In this document: positions 20,758 through 28,739 of the stretch, piece by piece | Numbering within the stretch: position 1 is the stretch's first letter | Layout of the letters: each line of letters begins with the position of its first letter | From: an uncultured Nitrosomonadales bacterium | GTDB lineage: Bacteria; Pseudomonadota; Gammaproteobacteria; Burkholderiales; Gallionellaceae | DNA: 46,263 nucleotides | Direction: 5' to 3' | NCBI GenBank assembly: GCA_903892645.1 | Contig: CAITJF010000029.1 | Location: 1 to 46,263, forward strand | The notes under the pieces: generated by a model | The model's database searches: none | Told to the model about the DNA's origin: nothing | The model's input: only the letters and a program-made list of their open reading frames with translations | Made by a program: the position numbers and the translations under genes

Positions 20758-21512
20758 ATATTGTTGAACTTCCCCTTGCTGTATTCGTGGTGGATGACGA
20801 GCCGCCCGCACGCAACCGCATCAAGGAACTGCTCATCGATTGCGCCGAACAATTGCCGCTGGAAATTGCCGGCGAAGCAGGCAACGGACGCGAAGCGCTC
20901 GACAAGCTGGCCGAAACGCATGCCGACGTAGTGCTGATGGACATCCGCATGCCGCAGATGGACGGCATCGAGCTGGCGCAGCATCTCAACAAACTGCCCA
21001 AGCCGCCGGTGATTATTTTCACCACCGCCTACGATGCTTATGCCATCAAGGCGTTTGAACTGCACGCCATTGATTACCTGCTCAAACCCATCCGGCTGGG
21101 CCGCCTGTTCGAGGCCCTCACCCATGCGCGCACTGCCGTGCCTCTGCGCACCGAAGTGCTGCAGGAGCTCATTCCCGAACCGCGCAAACATTTATCCATC
21201 CACGAGCGCGGCAAGATTCTGCTCATCCCGATTGAAGATGCGCTCTACCTGCGCGCTGAACTGAAATACATCACCGTGCGCACGGCGGAACGCGAATACC
21301 TTATCGAAGAATCGCTCACCGCATTGGAAAAAGAATTCGCCACGCGCTTCGTACGCATCCACCGCAATTGCCTGATCGCAAAAGATGCGATTGAGGGTTT
21401 TGAGAGGGGCGGAGATGAAGGCGAGAGCGGGTGGATGGTGAAGCTGAAAGGCCTAGACGAACTGCTCGCAATCAGCCGCCGTCAGCAGCATATCGTCAAA
21501 GAGTTCAGTTAG
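20754..21512 (+). CDS. algR: LytTR-family response regulator (AlgR type)
   Basis: The receiver domain carries the acidic pair in VVDDEPPAR, phospho-acceptor Asp63 in LMDIRMP and Lys111 in LLKPI. The C-terminal half is a LytTR DNA-binding domain (EDALYLRAELKYITVRT through FVRIHRNCLI). Length is 252 residues. It is translationally coupled to the kinase gene (ATGA). By analogy with AlgR it may control surface behaviour or polysaccharide genes, which is inference. hemC follows after about 150 bases with its own promoter-like sequence. Confidence 0.92.
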   Translation: MNIVELPLAVFVVDDEPPARNRIKELLIDCAEQLPLEIAGEAGNGREALDKLAETHADVVLMDIRMPQMDGIELAQHLNKLPKPPVIIFTTAYDAYAIKAFELHAIDYLLKPIRLGRLFEALTHARTAVPLRTEVLQELIPEPRKHLSIHERGKILLIPIEDALYLRAELKYITVRTAEREYLIEESLTALEKEFATRFVRIHRNCLIAKDAIEGFERGGDEGESGWMVKLKGLDELLAISRRQQHIVKEFS

Positions 21513-21601
21513 GGAATTGTGGAGCATGGGCGGAAAGCAGATTCATCACATTCCCTCTCACTGCAACGTTACTGGCGATAACGCGTGCAACAGGCTCATG
21601 T

Positions 21602-21607
21602 TAGAAT
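21602..21607 (+). promoter_or_regulatory. probable -10 element for hemC
   Basis: TAGAAT lies 58 bases before the hemC ATG in the algR-hemC gap. The -35 region is poor, so this is a candidate only. It may start the hemCDXY transcript separately from algZR. Confidence 0.4.
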
Positions 21608-21664
21608 AAGCCGCAAACGTATCCCATAAAACGGGCTTCAGGCAACAGATATTCAGGAAAACCT

Positions 21665-22615
21665 ATGAATCAGAAAACTCAGGCGCATATCGCCCCGGCT
21701 AAACTGGTAATCGCATCGCGCGAAAGCGCGTTGGCAATGTGGCAGGCAGAACATATCCGTGATCGGCTGCGCGCACTATACCCACAAACCACAGTCAGTA
21801 TATTGGGCATGACTACACAGGGAGACCAAATCCTGAATGTCACGCTGTCCAAGATTGGCGGCAAGGGTTTGTTCGTGAAAGAACTGGAAACTGCTTTGGA
21901 AAACGGCAGCGCCGACATTGCCGTGCATTCGCTGAAGGACGTACCGATGAATTTGCCGGAAGGCTTTATCCTTGCATGCATCGGAGAACGCGAAGACCCA
22001 CGCGATGCGTTTGTTTCGAATCATCACGCCAATCTGGAAGCGTTGCCCGCAGGCAGCGTGGTGGGAACCTCCAGCCTGCGCCGCGAAAGCCAGTTGCGCG
22101 CGCGCTTTCCGCACCTGAAAATCGAACCGTTGCGCGGCAATGTGCAGACCCGTTTGCGCAAACTGGATGAAGGCCAATATGCCGCCATCATTCTGGCGGC
22201 TGCGGGCTTGAAGCGCCTGGGGTTGGGCGACCGTATCCGCAGCGTCATCTCCAGCGACGACAGCTTGCCCGCCGTGGGGCAGGGGGCACTGGGCATTGAA
22301 TGCCTGGCGAACCGTGCTGACCTGAAGGCTGTTCTGGCGCCGTTGCACCATGCCGATACCGCTGCCTGTGTGCTGGCGGAACGCGCCCTGAGCCGTGCAT
22401 TGGCGGGCAGTTGCCAAGTGCCGCTGGGCGGCTTTGCCGAAGTAATGGGCGATAAATTGCGGATGCGCGGTTTCGTCGCCAGCCCGGATGGCAAGCGCAT
22501 GGTTCGCGCCGAGCAAACTGGTAGCGTGAATAATCCCGAAGCCTTGGGCGATGCAGTGGCGCAAGACCTGCTGGCGCAAGGCGCGGGTGAGATTCTCGCT
22601 GCGCTGGCTTTGTAA
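21665..22615 (+). CDS. hemC: porphobilinogen deaminase
   Basis: HemC joins four porphobilinogens into hydroxymethylbilane. The dipyrromethane cofactor attaches at Cys250 in [12 protein letters not shown]. Other hallmarks are [35 protein letters not shown] and [12 protein letters not shown]. The protein has 316 residues. It starts the hemC-hemD-hemX-hemY cluster, a standard proteobacterial haem unit. Confidence 0.97.
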   Translation: MNQKTQAHIAPAKLVIASRESALAMWQAEHIRDRLRALYPQTTVSILGMTTQGDQILNVTLSKIGGKGLFVKELETALENGSADIAVHSLKDVPMNLPEGFILACIGEREDPRDAFVSNHHANLEALPAGSVVGTSSLRRESQLRARFPHLKIEPLRGNVQTRLRKLDEGQYAAIILAAAGLKRLGLGDRIRSVISSDDSLPAVGQGALGIECLANRADLKAVLAPLHHADTAACVLAERALSRALAGSCQVPLGGFAEVMGDKLRMRGFVASPDGKRMVRAEQTGSVNNPEALGDAVAQDLLAQGAGEILAALAL

Positions 22616-22622
22616 ATTCCTG

Positions 22623-22642
22623 GCCACGGATTAATCCGTGGC
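22623..22642. repeat. perfect 20-bp palindrome between hemC and hemD
   Basis: GCCACGGATTAATCCGTGGC is a perfect palindrome seven bases after the hemC stop. No T-tract follows, so it is unlikely to terminate fully. It could partly attenuate or protect the hemC mRNA, or be a small repeat. Confidence 0.55.
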
Positions 22643-22679
22643 TAACTCGCTTTCGTTAAAGGTGAATTCTCACTTCAGG

Positions 22680-23453
22680 ATGATTCCGACCCTTCCTCTT
22701 GCCGGACTGAACATTGTGGTAACCCGTCCGCGCGAGCAGGCGGCGCAACTGGCGCAGCACATCGAACAGGCAGGGGGCAACGCTATATTGTTTCCGTTGT
22801 TGGAGATCAGCCCGCCAGCCGACCCGCAGCCCCTGCGCGAGCTCGTCGCACACCTGAACGAATTTAACCTCGCCATTTTTATCAGCCCCAACGCGGTGCG
22901 CTACGGCATGGAGGCCATCCGTGCGGCGGGCGCATCGCTTGCCCAAATAAAAGTCGCCACGGTGGGGCAAGGCAGCGCCAAGGCGTTGCGCGATTTGGGT
23001 GCGCAGGAAATCATTGCGCCGCAGGATAGATTTGACAGCGAGGCGTTGCTGGCCTTGCCCGAATTGCAAAATGTGAAAGGCTGGCGCGTGATGATTTTTC
23101 GCGGCGACGGCGGACGCGAATTATTGGGCAACACCCTCAAGGCGCGCGGTGCAACGGTGGAATATGCCGCCTGTTACCAGCGTGCCAAGCCGCAACAGGA
23201 TGCCGGTGCATTGTTTGCCGCCGATCCACATGCCATTGCCGTCACCAGCAGCGAGGCGCTTGGTTATTTGTGGGACATGCTCGATGAGCCAGGCAGGGCG
23301 CGGCTTGCCAACATACCGCTGTTCGTGCCGCACGCCCGCATTGCCGAAGCGGCGCAACGCTTGGGTTGGCGAAATGTGATACCAACTGCGGGCGGGGATG
23401 ACGGTTTGTTCTCAGGTTTGGTAGCATGGGCAGAAAACCAGGAGCCAACATGA
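22680..23453 (+). CDS. hemD: uroporphyrinogen-III synthase
   Basis: HemD closes hydroxymethylbilane into uroporphyrinogen III. The sequence is characteristically divergent but shows LNIVVTRPREQAAQLAQHIE, the block FISPNAVRYGMEAI, ATVGQGSAKAL and AVTSSEALGYLWDML. I use the ATG at 22680, giving 257 residues. An in-frame GTG at 22638 would add 14 residues from the hairpin region and is less likely. It overlaps hemX by four bases. Confidence 0.9.
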   Translation: MIPTLPLAGLNIVVTRPREQAAQLAQHIEQAGGNAILFPLLEISPPADPQPLRELVAHLNEFNLAIFISPNAVRYGMEAIRAAGASLAQIKVATVGQGSAKALRDLGAQEIIAPQDRFDSEALLALPELQNVKGWRVMIFRGDGGRELLGNTLKARGATVEYAACYQRAKPQQDAGALFAADPHAIAVTSSEALGYLWDMLDEPGRARLANIPLFVPHARIAEAAQRLGWRNVIPTAGGDDGLFSGLVAWAENQEPT

Positions 23454-24607
23454 ACAAGCCATCACCACCTACAGAGCAAAACACTCCTGATGGAACTACT
23501 GGTAAAACTACTAGCCATTCCGCTAAGCCCCAAAATGCGGGGCAAGCGGCTGGTTACGCCGCACCTGAGGCCACAGTGGAATCCGCCGTTCCGCGCCAGA
23601 ATCCGGTGGCGAGTGTTATTTTGCGCATGAGCATCATGCAGATGACGCTGGCCGTGGTGCTGATAGTGTTCCTGTGGCAATGGTTCGATGCGCACCGCCA
23701 GATCGGCAACATGCAACAGGAGCTGGCGCGCCGCCTGACCGAGATGGAAGGCAACAACAAGGCCAGCCAGATGCTGGTTGCGCAAGGGCAGGAGGCCGTG
23801 CGCGAGCTGTCCGCCAAGGTAAGCCTGCTGGAAGCGCGTTATGCCGAGGCGCAGAACCAGCGCGCCGCACTGGAGACCCTATATCAGGAATTGTCCCGCA
23901 GCCGTGACGAAACAGCGCTGGCCGAAGTGGAGCAGATGCTGCTGATTGCCGGGCAGCAGTTACAACTCTCTGCCAATGTGAAAGCCGCGCTGATTGCCAT
24001 GCAGCAGGCCGACGAATATCTCAAGCGCATGGATCGCGTTTCACTAAACGGCTTGCGCAAGGCCATCAGCCGCGACATGGACAAGCTGCGCGTGTTGCCC
24101 AATGTGGATGTGCCGGGCATCAATCTGCGCCTCGATAATCTCATCGCTGCGGTGGATACCCTGCCGCTGGCACAGGATATCCGCATTCCACAGGAAACGA
24201 GTGCGGCCGCACCTGCTGTACCTGCCGGTTCGGGCTGGCAAAAATTTCTGCATGAAATATGGGAAGACGCCAAACACTTGGTGCGCATCGAGAACATGCA
24301 GAAGCAAGAGCTGCCCCTGCTCTCGCCCACGCAGACATTTTTCCTGCGCGAGAACCTGAAGTTGCGCTTGCTGTCTGCACGTCTTGCACTGCTGGCGCGC
24401 GACGAATCAAGCTTCAGGCATGACCTGCAGTCGGCGCATGAGTGGGTAACACGCTACTTCGACGCCAAATCCACCCAAGGCGCACTAGCTGCCGCCACTT
24501 TGCAGAGGCTGCGTGAGTCCAACATCAACATCGAGTTGCCCGACATCAGCGCCAGCCTGGAAACGGTGCGCAATTACCGCGTTTCACGCGAGAAACCGGC
24601 ACGATGA
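23450..24607 (+). CDS. hemX: HemX-like uroporphyrinogen-III C-methyltransferase family membrane protein
   Basis: This 385-residue protein has a cytoplasmic polar N-terminus, one membrane helix at about residues 55-77 (ILRMSIMQMTLAVVLIVFLW) and a coiled-coil stretch at about 78-135, followed by a helical periplasmic domain. That is the HemX architecture. Despite the family name, no SAM-methylase motif is seen. Its role in haem synthesis is unclear; it is thought to organise the pathway with HemY. The ATG at 23450 overlaps the hemD stop and follows an AGGAG site. Confidence 0.88.
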   Translation: MNKPSPPTEQNTPDGTTGKTTSHSAKPQNAGQAAGYAAPEATVESAVPRQNPVASVILRMSIMQMTLAVVLIVFLWQWFDAHRQIGNMQQELARRLTEMEGNNKASQMLVAQGQEAVRELSAKVSLLEARYAEAQNQRAALETLYQELSRSRDETALAEVEQMLLIAGQQLQLSANVKAALIAMQQADEYLKRMDRVSLNGLRKAISRDMDKLRVLPNVDVPGINLRLDNLIAAVDTLPLAQDIRIPQETSAAAPAVPAGSGWQKFLHEIWEDAKHLVRIENMQKQELPLLSPTQTFFLRENLKLRLLSARLALLARDESSFRHDLQSAHEWVTRYFDAKSTQGALAAATLQRLRESNINIELPDISASLETVRNYRVSREKPAR

Positions 24608-25782
24608 AATTCCTGCTCTGGCTGCTGGGGCTTTTCGCGCTGGCCGTGGCGCTGACGCTGGCCGCACACAATCCCGGCTACATGCTGCTGGTGTATCCGC
24701 CCTATCGCATGGAAATGTCGCTCTCGCTGTTTGTGGTGGCGCTGCTGGTGTTATTCGTGCTCGGCCATCTGGCGCTGCGGCTGCTGTTTGCCGCGTTGAA
24801 TCTGCCGGCTTATGTGCGCCAATTCCGCACCGAGCGCACCCAGGCCAAGGGGCGCTCGGCGATGATGGAAGCGCTGGGTGCGTTTTTCGAAGGGCGCTAC
24901 GCGGCGGCGGAAAAAGCGGCAGTGCGCGCGATGGAACTGGGCGAAAATTCCGGCATCAATCCCATCCTCGCGGCGCGTGCCGCACACGAGCTGCGCGAAT
25001 TTGACAAGCGCGATACTTATCTGGAGGCAGCCAAGGGCAAGACCATAGGCGAAGCCACCATGCGCCTGATGGCCACCACCAAATTTAATCTCGACCAGCA
25101 CCTGCCGCAGTCTGCGCTGGACTCGCTGAAAGCACTGCGCGAGTCTGGAGTAAAAGGCCATGTCGGTGCGCTACATCTGGAACTAAAGGCGCAGCAGCAG
25201 GCAGGCAACTGGAATGCGGTGCTGGATGTCGTCAACCAATTGGAGAAACGCGACGCGATAGACGCCACGGTCGCCACGCAGATGCGCCAGCAGGCTTGGC
25301 TGGAAAAAGTCCGTGCGCAAGATCAGGATGCCAAAGCGCTGCAAGCCGTGTGGAAAAGTATCCCCGGCGAATTCAAGCAGCGCAGCAAAATCGCCGCCGC
25401 TGCCGCGCACGCTTTTATTCAGCTAGGCGATTGCCGCAACGCACAGCAGATACTGACCGACAGCCTGAACGCGCAGTGGGATAGCGACCTGGTTACGCTA
25501 TATGGTGATTGTCTCGCGGGCGATGTGGTGGGTCAGATCGATCAGGCCGAGCGCTGGCTCAAGCAGCACACGGATGATGCCGGATTACTGCTAGCGCTGG
25601 GCAAGCTGTGTCTGCATCAAGGCTTGTGGGGCAAGGCGCAGAGCTATCTGGAAGCCAGCATCAGCGTGGCGCCCAGCCGCGCCGCCTATACCAGGCTGGG
25701 GCAATTGGCGGAGAAGTTACAGAAACCGGAGGAGGCATTCAAGTATTATCAGCAAGCAATGGAGCTGGTGAAAGCAGATTAG
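24604..25782 (+). CDS. hemY: HemY-like TPR inner-membrane protein
   Basis: HemY is an inner-membrane protein with tetratricopeptide repeats linked to haem export or late haem synthesis (not the protoporphyrinogen oxidase of Gram-positives). Two membrane helices lie at about residues 3-20 and 38-62, followed by the HemY_N pattern GRSAMMEALGAFFEGRYAAAEKAA (about 81-104) and TPR units to the C-terminus (for example WGKAQSYLEASISVAPSRAA). Length is 392 residues. It overlaps hemX by four bases and ends three bases from the convergent reductase pseudogene. Confidence 0.9.
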   Translation: MKFLLWLLGLFALAVALTLAAHNPGYMLLVYPPYRMEMSLSLFVVALLVLFVLGHLALRLLFAALNLPAYVRQFRTERTQAKGRSAMMEALGAFFEGRYAAAEKAAVRAMELGENSGINPILAARAAHELREFDKRDTYLEAAKGKTIGEATMRLMATTKFNLDQHLPQSALDSLKALRESGVKGHVGALHLELKAQQQAGNWNAVLDVVNQLEKRDAIDATVATQMRQQAWLEKVRAQDQDAKALQAVWKSIPGEFKQRSKIAAAAAHAFIQLGDCRNAQQILTDSLNAQWDSDLVTLYGDCLAGDVVGQIDQAERWLKQHTDDAGLLLALGKLCLHQGLWGKAQSYLEASISVAPSRAAYTRLGQLAEKLQKPEEAFKYYQQAMELVKAD

Positions 25783-25785
25783 TAA

Positions 25786-26754
25786 TTACGTCTTTGGTAC
25801 AGGTGTAAGCGAATCGGAAAAAAACTCCTCACCCGGCAAGCCGTGCAGGGTGGTGAAATCGCGGTATGCTGCTTCCACCATCACCGGCCCACCGCAGGCA
25901 TAAACCTGATACCCGGACAAATCGCTGTAATCCTTCATGACTGCCTGATGCACAAAACCGGTTTTGCCCTGCCAATGGTCTTCGGCAAGCGGTTCTGAAA
26001 GCACAGGGGTAAAGCGGATGCCGTGTGCTTCCCATTGTTTCACCAATTCCAGTAAGTAGAGGTCGGCCAGTTTGCGCGCGCCCCAGTAAAGATGGATGGG
26101 GCATTTCAGGCCGATGTGCTGTGCGTGCTCGATGATAGCCTTGACCGGCGCAATGCCGGTGCCGCTGGCGATGAATATGACGGGTGAAAACGCCGCCAGG
26201 GATCATGCGGATGTGCAACTGCAGGAATTCGTCGGTGCGGAGCATTGCCCAGCGAGAAGCTGTGCTGCCTGCCATCCTTCGTCAGGATGTTGATGTATTG
26301 ACCGGCAAGAAATTGCATGCGCTCGCGGGGGGGAGCTTGAGGTAAAGCTCCATCACATCCTCCGCCACCTGCTCCATTTTTTCCACGCGGCACGGCATGG
26401 TTTTCGCCAGGATATCCCTGTTCTCCAGAATATTCAGTTCGTGGGCATATTCCACTCTAGCATATCCCAGCTGATGCTCATTTCGCGGCGCTCGATGACC
26501 AGATCGGATTTGGGTTTGGCACAGCAGAACAAGGCTACGCCCGCTTCCCTTTCCGCCGCGCTTAATGCAAAGTCCAGAGATTTGCCGTGATCCACCGCGC
26601 CTTGCAGCACGTTGCCCTTGCACATACCGCAGGCCCCTTCGCGGCAACTATACGGCAGTGTGTGGCCATGCTTGAGCGCGGCGTCGAGGATGGTTTCGCC
26701 AGCTTCGGCGTGGAAGGTGTGATTGCCTGGCTGGAGTGTGATGCTGGATACCAT
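25786..26754 (-). pseudogene. broken ferredoxin-NAD(P) reductase (CDP-6-deoxyhexulose reductase-like)
   Basis: The 5' part (26754 to about 26465) encodes a plant-type 2Fe-2S ferredoxin domain with the cluster motif SCREGACGMCKG and a later C in FCCAKPKSD. The remaining homology is scattered over other frames: TMPCRVEKMEQVAEDVMELY, then QFLAGQYINILTKDGRQHSF, then DEFLQLHIRMIPGGVFT, then an NAD-binding part with IASGTGIAPVKAI and YQVYACGGPVMVEAA. At least three frame changes are needed. About 30 residues of the flavin-domain core between GGVFT and the NAD-binding start seem deleted. The intact family has about 340 residues. It is a decayed oxidoreductase unless the assembly is faulty here. Confidence 0.85.
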
Positions 26755-26804
26755 GTCGTCTTCTAATTGTGTATTAAAATAATAATTTTAACGCATAATC
26801 GGCC

Positions 26805-27731
26805 ATGAAACGAATTCTCATCACGGGCTGCGGCGACATCGCCATGCGGGTTGCGCCGCTCTTGCAAGGACATTACCGGATGTTCGGGCTGGTGCGCCGC
26901 GCGGAGCGTTTTGCGGAGTTGCGCGCGACTGGCATCATCCCTGTGCCGGGTGACCTTGATGATATGTGGAGTTTGTCCCGTATCGCTGGGCTGGCCGACA
27001 CGGTGCTGCACTTCGCTCCACCTGCGGTAGGGTCGCTGCGAAACAACGGGGTGTCCACCGGCGTCCCCCTTGCGGGGGCCTCGAATAACGGCACAGGCGA
27101 CCCTCGTACCCGCAACCTCCTTGCCGCCCTGTCGCGTAGTACACCGCCCAAGCGCCTCATCTACATCAGCACCAGCGGCGTATATGGCGATTGCAGCGGT
27201 GCTCAGGTGAGCGAAACACACCCGCGCCATCCACAGATGGCGCGCACGCAACTCCGCGTGGATGCGGAACAACAAATACGCGACTGGGCCGAGCGCAACC
27301 ATGTGAATGCCAGCACCCTGCGCGTACCCGGCATCTACGCCGCCGACCGTCTGCCGCTGGAGCGCTTGCGCCAAGGCACTCCTGTCATTGCTGCCGAGGA
27401 AGATAGTTATACCAACCTCATCCATGCCAACGATCTCGCACGCATCGTGGTAGCCGCGCTGCGCCATGGAAAACCGAACCGCGCCTATCACGCCAGTGAC
27501 GACAGCAAATTGAAAATGGGCGACTACTTCGATGCAGTGGCGGACGCCTGCGGTCTGCCACGCCCGCCCCGCCTGCCGCGCGCGGAGGTCGAGCGCGCCG
27601 TGTCGCCTATGCTGTGGTCGTTCATGAACGAATCTCGGCGGCTGACGAACGAACGAATGAAACAAGAACTGAAGGTGAGGCTGCGTTATCCGACGGTGGC
27701 GGATGCGTTGGCTTTAATCAAGGGTGCCTAA
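26805..27731 (+). CDS. NAD(P)-dependent epimerase/dehydratase-like (SDR) protein
   Basis: This is an extended short-chain dehydrogenase fold. The nucleotide-binding start is ILITGCGDIAMRVAPLL, and the catalytic region reads ISTSGVYGDCSG with the Tyr of the YxxxK type replaced in context by VYGDC. The C-terminal block TNERMKQELKVRLRYPT resembles YeeZ/YbjS-like proteins. Substrate unknown. Length is 308 residues, but residues 75-100 (starting SLRNNGVSTG) appear to come from an inserted palindromic element that kept the frame. Without it, the line would read FAPPAVG then DPRTRNLLAAL as in relatives. It is divergent from the broken reductase. Confidence 0.82.
   Translation: MKRILITGCGDIAMRVAPLLQGHYRMFGLVRRAERFAELRATGIIPVPGDLDDMWSLSRIAGLADTVLHFAPPAVGSLRNNGVSTGVPLAGASNNGTGDPRTRNLLAALSRSTPPKRLIYISTSGVYGDCSGAQVSETHPRHPQMARTQLRVDAEQQIRDWAERNHVNASTLRVPGIYAADRLPLERLRQGTPVIAAEEDSYTNLIHANDLARIVVAALRHGKPNRAYHASDDSKLKMGDYFDAVADACGLPRPPRLPRAEVERAVSPMLWSFMNESRRLTNERMKQELKVRLRYPTVADALALIKGA
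27029..27104. repeat. in-frame palindromic element in the epimerase-like gene
   Basis: An 8-bp perfect inverted repeat (AGGGTCGC at 27029-27036, GCGACCCT at 27097-27104) bounds a 76-bp segment with an inner hairpin, CCCCCTTGCGGGGG, at 27065-27078. The encoded peptide is Gly/Asn-rich and unlike the surrounding fold. The boundaries are estimated by eye. Confidence 0.6.
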
Positions 27732-27863
27732 CTTTTTGAACTTCTGGTAACGGCATGCGGCGGCCAGGCACATTCGTTTATAGCTTACCCGGAAGGGCCC
27801 ACTGGAAACAAGAATCTGCTCTAGCCAAGTGGGCAACAGGGTGAAAATGTGGAATCTGTATGA

Positions 27864-27974
27864 CTGGACTACCGGCCATGCAAAGTGCTGGAATACAGAA
27901 CACCGCATGAGATATTATTCGGGGTGGAGATACGCTACACCAAACCAACGTCGACTATTGCACTTCGAACTTGA
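27864..27974 (+). pseudogene. 3' remnant of an IS30-family transposase
   Basis: One frame reads LDYRPCKVLEYRTPHEILFG and continues to a C-terminus IALRT before a TGA. This matches the end of IS30-type transposases (NRPRKxLxYxTPxEVFF ... VALQT). The frame is closed by a stop at 27861, so only the last 36 residues survive. It lies in the roughly 280-bp non-coding stretch between the epimerase-like gene and the cytochrome gene, in which I see nothing else. Confidence 0.68.
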
Positions 27975-28012
27975 ATCCGCCGTAAAAAATCATTACCAAA
28001 TTTTGATATTCC

Positions 28013-28573
28013 ATGCCTAACCCACGCCTAAGCGCTGTTTTTGTTGCTATCTGCCTCTTGGCAATTTTCTTTAACAATGGATTTCTTCCGCTTGCGCAGG
28101 CAGTTACCATTACACCAACAATGGATTCTCCTGACATTTACGATACCACTAATCCGCTCGACCCCATTTTGGAGGAATCCCATGATGCACTCACCGGCCT
28201 TCCCCTTGATAAAAAAGGTGCTGTCGACTGGATGAACGCATTGAATAGCGGTGCCATTGTTCCGCGCGCCGGCTTAAAGGTTACGGAAAAAATGGAAATA
28301 TTGGATGCGGATATCATCATGAAAAATACAAAAGGGATGCCCTATGTCAAATTTCCGCATAGCTCACACACTCGATGGCTTGCCTGTGTCAATTGTCATG
28401 ACGAAATATTTACCTCCAAAGCGGGAGACAACCCGGTCAATATGGCCAAGATATTCCTGGGGCAATATTGCGGGGTTTGTCATGGCAAAGTAGCATTCGT
28501 TGCCACATCTTCTTGCGAACGCTGCCACAGCGTTCCCCGCGGCGGCACCGACTCCTGGTGGTACCCGTGGTAA
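28013..28573 (+). CDS. periplasmic triheme c7-type cytochrome
   Basis: The 186-residue protein has an N-terminal signal peptide (hydrophobic about residues 7-28, ending AQA) and three haem-binding motifs: CVNCH (125-129), CGVCH (153-157) and CERCH (168-172). Additional histidines in FPHSSH can serve as distal ligands. The spacing fits the c(7)-type triheme domain. The 95 residues before the haems are not recognised. It stands alone between a transposase scrap and an EAL scrap. The last residues (GGTDSWWYPW) overlap EAL-derived sequence on the other strand, so the native C-terminus may have been altered. The role is likely periplasmic electron transfer; no redox partner is adjacent. Confidence 0.87.
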   Translation: MPNPRLSAVFVAICLLAIFFNNGFLPLAQAVTITPTMDSPDIYDTTNPLDPILEESHDALTGLPLDKKGAVDWMNALNSGAIVPRAGLKVTEKMEILDADIIMKNTKGMPYVKFPHSSHTRWLACVNCHDEIFTSKAGDNPVNMAKIFLGQYCGVCHGKVAFVATSSCERCHSVPRGGTDSWWYPW

Positions 28574-28650
28574 ATAGTGCAGCCATTATTCCGGAGAAGT
28601 TGTCGTTGCTCTTCTGCCTCCTCCCCTTCAGCAATGACGCTCATTCCATT
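28558..28650 (-). pseudogene. fragment of an EAL-domain phosphodiesterase
   Basis: The minus strand encodes FNGMSVIAEGEEAEEQRQLL followed by RNNGCTIYHGYH, clearly the end of an EAL domain (family pattern GxxVIAEGVETEEQ ... GCxxxQGY). About 31 residues remain, with no catalytic centre. It overlaps the 3' end of the cytochrome gene and lies just after relA on the same strand. Confidence 0.75.
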
Positions 28651-28739
28651 AAACTCATCCGAACCGGCGAGCCAATCAGAGCTTGCTGCTGAACTTGCTA
28701 TTGGCACGATCCGGCCATTCAACAATTCAATTTTCTACA

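Noticed and set aside
25786-26046. Short reductase C-terminal frame as an independent gene
   Set aside because: It is the NAD-binding tail of the broken reductase and has no own start signal.
27714-27908. 64-codon minus-strand frame ending KFKKLGTLD
   Set aside because: Overlaps the transposase remnant antisense and the end of the epimerase-like gene; no family recognised.
27829-28020. 63-codon frame upstream of the cytochrome gene
   Set aside because: It is an alternate frame of the IS30 transposase remnant and ends within the cytochrome start; not a real gene.
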